The notes under the pieces are model-generated. The model was not told the DNA's origin and made no database searches. It saw nothing but the letters and a program-made list of their open reading frames with translations. The position numbers and the translations under genes were made by a program. Shown piece by piece: positions 7,021 to 8,973 of a stretch of 8,973 bases of DNA. This DNA is from JBKJML01 sp046596415 (GTDB lineage: Bacteria; Actinomycetota; Thermoleophilia; Gaiellales; Gaiellaceae), in contig JBKJML010000177.1 of NCBI GenBank assembly GCA_046596415.1, positions 1 to 8,973 of the forward strand, in the 5' to 3' direction. How positions within the stretch are numbered: position 1 is the first letter of the stretch; each line of letters opens with the position of its first letter.

Positions 7021-7854
7021 TCAGGAGTAGTCGTAGATGCCGCGCCCAGACTTCCTGCCGAGCCGGCCCGCCTGTACGTACTGGCGCAGGAGCGGGCACG
7101 GCGCGTACTTCGGGTTGCCGAGCCCTTCGTGCAGCACCTCCATGATCGCGACGCACGTGTCGAGCCCGATCAGGTCGGCGAGCGCCAGCGGCCCCATCGG
7201 GTGGGCGAAGCCGAGCTTCGCGATCGTGTCGATCGCCTCCGCGTCGGCTACGCCCTCCATCAACGCGTAGGCGGCCTCGTTCACGAACGGCATCAGGATC
7301 CGGTTCGAGACGAAGCCGGGGAAGTCGTTCGCCTGTGCCGGCACCTTGCCTAGATCCTCGGCGAGCGCGATGATCGCGGCGGCTGTCTCGTCCGAGGTCT
7401 GGACGGCTCTGATCACCTCGACCAGCTTCAACACGGGAACCGGGTTGAAGAAATGCATGCCGATGACGCTCTCCGGCCGGCTCGTGACCGCCGCAAGCGA
7501 GGTGATCGGGATCGAGGAGGTATTCGAGGCGAGGATGGCGCCGGCCGGGAACGCGTCGTCGGCGCGGCGGAAGATGTCCGCCTTGATCGCGGCGTCCTCG
7601 ACGACCGCTTCGATCATCAGGTCGGCTGCGGCGATCTCCTCGACGGGCGCGATCCGCCCCAGGATCTCGGCGGGGTCTCCCCCACCCTTCTCGGCGAGCC
7701 GGGTCAGGCTCTTCTCGATCGTCGCGAGCCCGCGCTCGATCGCGCCGGGGTAGGGATCGTGGAGCGAGACCCGGCGGCCGGATGCCGCAACGACCTGGGC
7801 GATGCCGCCGCCCATCTGACCGGCGCCGACGACAAGAACGTGCTCGAGCTCCAC
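7021..7854 (-). CDS. hbd: 3-hydroxybutyryl-CoA dehydrogenase
   Basis: This cytosolic enzyme interconverts 3-hydroxybutyryl-CoA and acetoacetyl-CoA with NAD(P). The 277 residues match the single-function family (about 280). The N-terminal Rossmann fold has VVGAGQMGGGIA (GxGxxG at 10-15) and D33 at the end of the second strand, which favours NAD. The central motif ILASNTSS (107-114) and the catalytic pair H134 in GMHFFNP and E146 in KLVEVI are present with the normal 12-residue spacing. The C-terminal domain has DFPGFVSNR and HPMGPLALADLIGLD. The GTG at 7854 was chosen because it starts just before the first strand, five bases after the thiolase stop, with GAGGTG eight bases upstream. The frame stays open upstream to 8496, but that is shadow of the thiolase gene. 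Confidence 0.95.
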   Translation of the reverse strand: MELEHVLVVGAGQMGGGIAQVVAASGRRVSLHDPYPGAIERGLATIEKSLTRLAEKGGGDPAEILGRIAPVEEIAAADLMIEAVVEDAAIKADIFRRADDAFPAGAILASNTSSIPITSLAAVTSRPESVIGMHFFNPVPVLKLVEVIRAVQTSDETAAAIIALAEDLGKVPAQANDFPGFVSNRILMPFVNEAAYALMEGVADAEAIDTIAKLGFAHPMGPLALADLIGLDTCVAIMEVLHEGLGNPKYAPCPLLRQYVQAGRLGRKSGRGIYDYS

Positions 7855-7859
7855 CGCGG

Positions 7860-8973
7860 CTACACCTCGATCAGGAGCGCATCGCCCTGGCCGCCGCCCG
7901 AACAGATCGCGGCGAGGCCGAGGCCGCCACCCTGGCGGCGCAGCTCGTGCACCATCGTGGCGACGATTCGGCCACCCGAGGCGCCGATCGGATGCCCGAG
8001 TGCGACGGCGCCGCCGTTGACGTTCACGAGCTCCTCGTCCGCGCCGAGCAGGCGCGTCGAGTTGAGCGACACCGACGCGAACGCCTCGTTGATCTCGACG
8101 CGCTTCACGTCGCCGATCGTCTTGCCGGCCTTGCGGAGCGCGATGCCGGCCGCATTCGCAGGCGTGCGGACGAGGTAGGCAGGCTCGTCGGCGACGTAGC
8201 CCTGCGCCAGGATCGTCGCGAGGATCGGCAGGCCGCGGCGCTTCGCGAACTCCTCCGACGTGACGACGACGCACGAGGCACCGTCGTTCACGCCGGGCGC
8301 GTTGCCCGCCGTCGTCGTGCCCTTCGGGTCGAACACCGGCTTCAACTTCGCGAGCGACTCGGTCGTCGTGTCGCGGCGGATCGACTCGTCGGCGGTGAGG
8401 TCGTCGCCGCCCTTGCTCGGCACAGCGACGAGCTCGTCGGCGAAACGGCCCTCGTCCTGCGCCGCCGCGGCGCGCAGTTGAGAGCGGAACGCCCACGCGT
8501 CCTGCTCCTCACGGGTGATGCCGAGCTCCCGGGAGACGAGCGAGTTGTGCTGCACCATGTGCAGGGAGTCGTAGGCGTCGGTGAGCCCGTCGAAGACCAT
8601 CGAGTCGAGCAGCTCGCCGTGGCCGAGCCGGTAGCCGAAGCGCGCCTTCTGCAGCAGGTACGGCGCGTTCGACATCGACTCCATGCCGCCGGTGACGACG
8701 ACGTCGTGCTCGCCGGCACGGATCATCAGGTCGGCGATCTCGATCGCTCTGATCGACGACGCGCAGACCTTGTTGATCGTGTCGGCCGGCGTCCCCTTCG
8801 GCAGCCCCGCGCCGATCGTCGCCTGGCGCGCGGGAGCCTGTCCTGCGCCGGCCTGCAAAACCTGGCCCATGATCACGTACTCGACCTCGTCGTTCTCGAT
8901 CCCGGCGCGGTCGAGGCCGGCGCGGATCGCGAGTGAGCCGAGCTCCGTCGCCTGCAGGTGCGCGAGCCCGCCG
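7860..8973 (-). CDS. Acetyl-CoA C-acetyltransferase (thiolase), 5' partial
   Basis: The enzyme condenses two acetyl-CoA to acetoacetyl-CoA, or cleaves it in the oxidative direction. The visible 370 residues run off the window at 8973. The first are GGLAHLQATELGSLAI, the conserved thiolase N-terminal segment, so about 20 residues are missing; the GTG at 8876 is internal. In visible numbering the acyl-carrying nucleophile is C70 (NKVCASS), followed by NEAFA from N295, H327 in GHPIGASGGR and C357 in CSGGGQG. The 30-residue H-to-C spacing matches biosynthetic thiolases. The hydroxybutyryl-CoA dehydrogenase follows after five bases, supporting a role in C4 acyl-CoA turnover. Whether it also accepts longer 3-ketoacyl-CoA cannot be told. 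Confidence 0.95.
   Translation of the reverse strand, partial: GGLAHLQATELGSLAIRAGLDRAGIENDEVEYVIMGQVLQAGAGQAPARQATIGAGLPKGTPADTINKVCASSIRAIEIADLMIRAGEHDVVVTGGMESMSNAPYLLQKARFGYRLGHGELLDSMVFDGLTDAYDSLHMVQHNSLVSRELGITREEQDAWAFRSQLRAAAAQDEGRFADELVAVPSKGGDDLTADESIRRDTTTESLAKLKPVFDPKGTTTAGNAPGVNDGASCVVVTSEEFAKRRGLPILATILAQGYVADEPAYLVRTPANAAGIALRKAGKTIGDVKRVEINEAFASVSLNSTRLLGADEELVNVNGGAVALGHPIGASGGRIVATMVHELRRQGGGLGLAAICSGGGQGDALLIEV
7863..7868 (-). promoter_or_regulatory. Shine-Dalgarno site for hbd inside the last thiolase codons
   Basis: GAGGTG forms the last two thiolase codons before its TAG and lies eight bases upstream of the GTG start at 7854. It is the best canonical ribosome binding site in the window. 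It fixes the hbd start and suggests the two genes are translated from one message. Confidence 0.65.

Noticed and set aside
6199..7353. 384-residue + strand open frame opposite the HD-GYP and hbd genes
   Set aside because: Antisense to two strongly supported genes; composition is only the mirror of their codons and no motif is seen. The same applies to 7782-8936 and 4136-4774.
7855..8496. N-terminal extension of the hydroxybutyryl-CoA dehydrogenase frame
   Set aside because: It overlaps the thiolase gene on the same strand in another frame and is Arg-rich; the Rossmann fold begins right after the GTG at 7854.
1..8973. A new multi-gene defence or mobile system
   Set aside because: No nuclease, helicase, reverse transcriptase, integrase, transposase, inverted terminal repeats or direct-repeat array was found; the gene content is core metabolism plus one surface protein.

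Overview
The window is very GC-rich and almost entirely coding, with mostly GTG or TTG starts and short or overlapping gene junctions. The style suggests an actinobacterium, possibly a deep-branching, poorly cultured group such as Thermoleophilia. That placement is inferred from style and gene content only. No rRNA, tRNA, CRISPR array or mobile element was seen.

Layout. (1) Positions 1-3372, + strand: the 3' part of one very long gene. It encodes Ig-like modules separated by a recurrent (V/I)D-x-x-(A/L)P delimiter, a ZU5-like beta region, a fibronectin-III-like module, a PASTA-like module, a further beta-rich domain, and finally a domain shaped like a response-regulator receiver but lacking its phosphorylation residues. 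(2) Positions 3369-8973, - strand: six genes in one direction. In order of transcription they are an acetyl-CoA C-acetyltransferase (5' end outside the window), a 3-hydroxybutyryl-CoA dehydrogenase, a receiver/HD-GYP response regulator, an acyl-CoA dehydrogenase, a PduO-type cob(I)alamin adenosyltransferase and a TauE/SafE-type membrane permease. The two convergent blocks meet at a shared CTAG in which their stop codons overlap.

How the genes work together. The thiolase, hydroxyacyl-CoA dehydrogenase and acyl-CoA dehydrogenase cover three of the four steps of short-chain acyl-CoA oxidation or synthesis. The missing step, enoyl-CoA hydratase, is not in view. The adenosyltransferase makes coenzyme B12, which would suit a methylmalonyl-CoA-type mutase elsewhere in the genome. 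The HD-GYP protein has all expected phosphorylation and metal-binding residues and is probably an active cyclic-di-GMP phosphodiesterase, placed inside the metabolic cluster. The only intergenic space above 20 bases is the 93 bases upstream of its preferred start, so it may also have its own promoter.

The most unusual item is the receiver-like domain at the end of the Ig/PASTA repeat protein. The rest of the window is conventional metabolism and signalling, and I do not see a clear new multi-gene system.
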